Source of the DNA: Candidatus Leptofilum gracile
GTDB taxonomy: Bacteria; Chloroflexota; Anaerolineae; Promineifilales; Promineifilaceae
Length of the DNA: 64,000 bases
Direction: 5' to 3'
Assembly: GCA_016713825.1 (NCBI GenBank)
Contig: JADJOJ010000006.1
Span: 62,001 to 126,000, forward strand
Shown here: positions 63,875-64,000 of the stretch, piece after piece
Numbering within the stretch: the first letter of the stretch is position 1
Layout: every line of letters starts with the position of its first letter
Made by a program: the position numbers and the translations under genes
Notes under the pieces: model-generated
The model's input: the letters and a program-made list of their open reading frames with translations, nothing else
What the model was told of the DNA's origin: nothing
The model's database searches: none

Positions 63875-64000
63875 ATGAAAATACAGTTCACCACCTGCCA
63901 GGCACGCAACACCCACGCCGTCACCGCCGCCATCGCCAATTATTTGGGCGAGCAGCTGAACCTGGAAACCGAATTCATCATCGAGCCGCCGTGGGAGGAT
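63875..64000 (+). CDS. PhnD/transferrin-type solute-binding protein, N-terminal 42 aa, cut by window edge
   Basis: MKIQFTTCQARNTHAVTAAIANYLGEQLNL and TEFIIEPPWED resemble the start of PhnD-like phosphonate or phosphate-binding proteins. Only the first 42 residues are visible. No signal peptide is evident in this fragment, unlike most exported binding proteins. The assignment is tentative. Confidence 0.5.
   Translation, partial: MKIQFTTCQARNTHAVTAAIANYLGEQLNLETEFIIEPPWED

Overview
The window looks like a stretch of chromosome from a GC-rich Chloroflexota bacterium (Anaerolineae/Caldilineae type, resembling filamentous activated-sludge lineages). This is inferred from gene content: a BTAD-type giant regulator, Flp-type pilins, SpoVS, an S9 propeller peptidase, PT-rich anchored surface enzymes, a bacterial Roco protein and AhpD-like proteins. 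No rRNA, tRNA or CRISPR array is visible.

Layout. 1-5 kb: minus-strand S9 peptidase (cut by the edge), GAF histidine kinase, seven-blade WD40 protein and DUF92 membrane protein. 5.4-10.5 kb: plus-strand amino-acid block with glutamate dehydrogenase, a tandem glycine riboswitch with its terminator, then gcvH and gcvP. 11-22 kb: a small NPEL-repeat membrane protein, tyrS, a PfkB sugar kinase, two translationally coupled STAS-like proteins, a multi-PAS hybrid kinase, pyruvate phosphate dikinase and a small membrane protein. 22-28 kb: HerA-like ATPase, a DUF104/PIN toxin-antitoxin pair, two small genes, a phospholipase-D-like protein and an AhpD-like protein. 28-46.9 kb: almost entirely minus strand, with membrane and surface proteins, a TauE exporter, the BTAD regulator, a peptide-type solute-binding protein, an anchored metallopeptidase, GDPD plus Nudix, an anchored glycosidase-like protein, two Flp pilins, Ppx/GppA and a methyltransferase. 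47-56.5 kb: an origin-like zone. It holds three parS-like sites, an NYN-LOTUS gene, ubiX, a broken YhaM-type gene, an IS3-family insertion, a GT39-like membrane protein, a CinA/adenylyltransferase fusion, a broken spoVS and a 0.8-kb gene-free segment with phased DnaA boxes. 56.5-64 kb: all plus strand, with a DUF1998-type helicase carrying an HNH motif, an LRR-Roco protein ending in a death-like effector-associated domain, a Phd/PIN toxin-antitoxin pair, an alpha/beta hydrolase, a run of corrupted-looking sequence and the start of a PhnD-like protein.

Three genome-scale signals stand out. First, the octamer palindrome ACGGCCGT occurs about 114 times by eye count, where about one or two are expected. 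It appears in all reading phases and on genes of both strands, in an IS copy, in the riboswitch and beside a DnaA box, so it behaves like an undescribed HIP1-type highly iterated palindrome. Second, 55.7-56.4 kb together with the parS-like trio at 47.0-48.6 kb looks like a replication origin and partition region. Genes on either side mostly point away from it. Third, many unrelated families of short palindromic repeats sit within a few bases of stop codons. Several members have entered coding sequences in frame: a helicase HNH domain, a HerA-like ATPase and a lipoprotein signal peptide.

Reading quality needs care. Single-base frameshifts cluster at 50.2-55.5 kb and a homopolymer-rich run occurs near 63.7 kb. 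Some broken genes may therefore be assembly errors.
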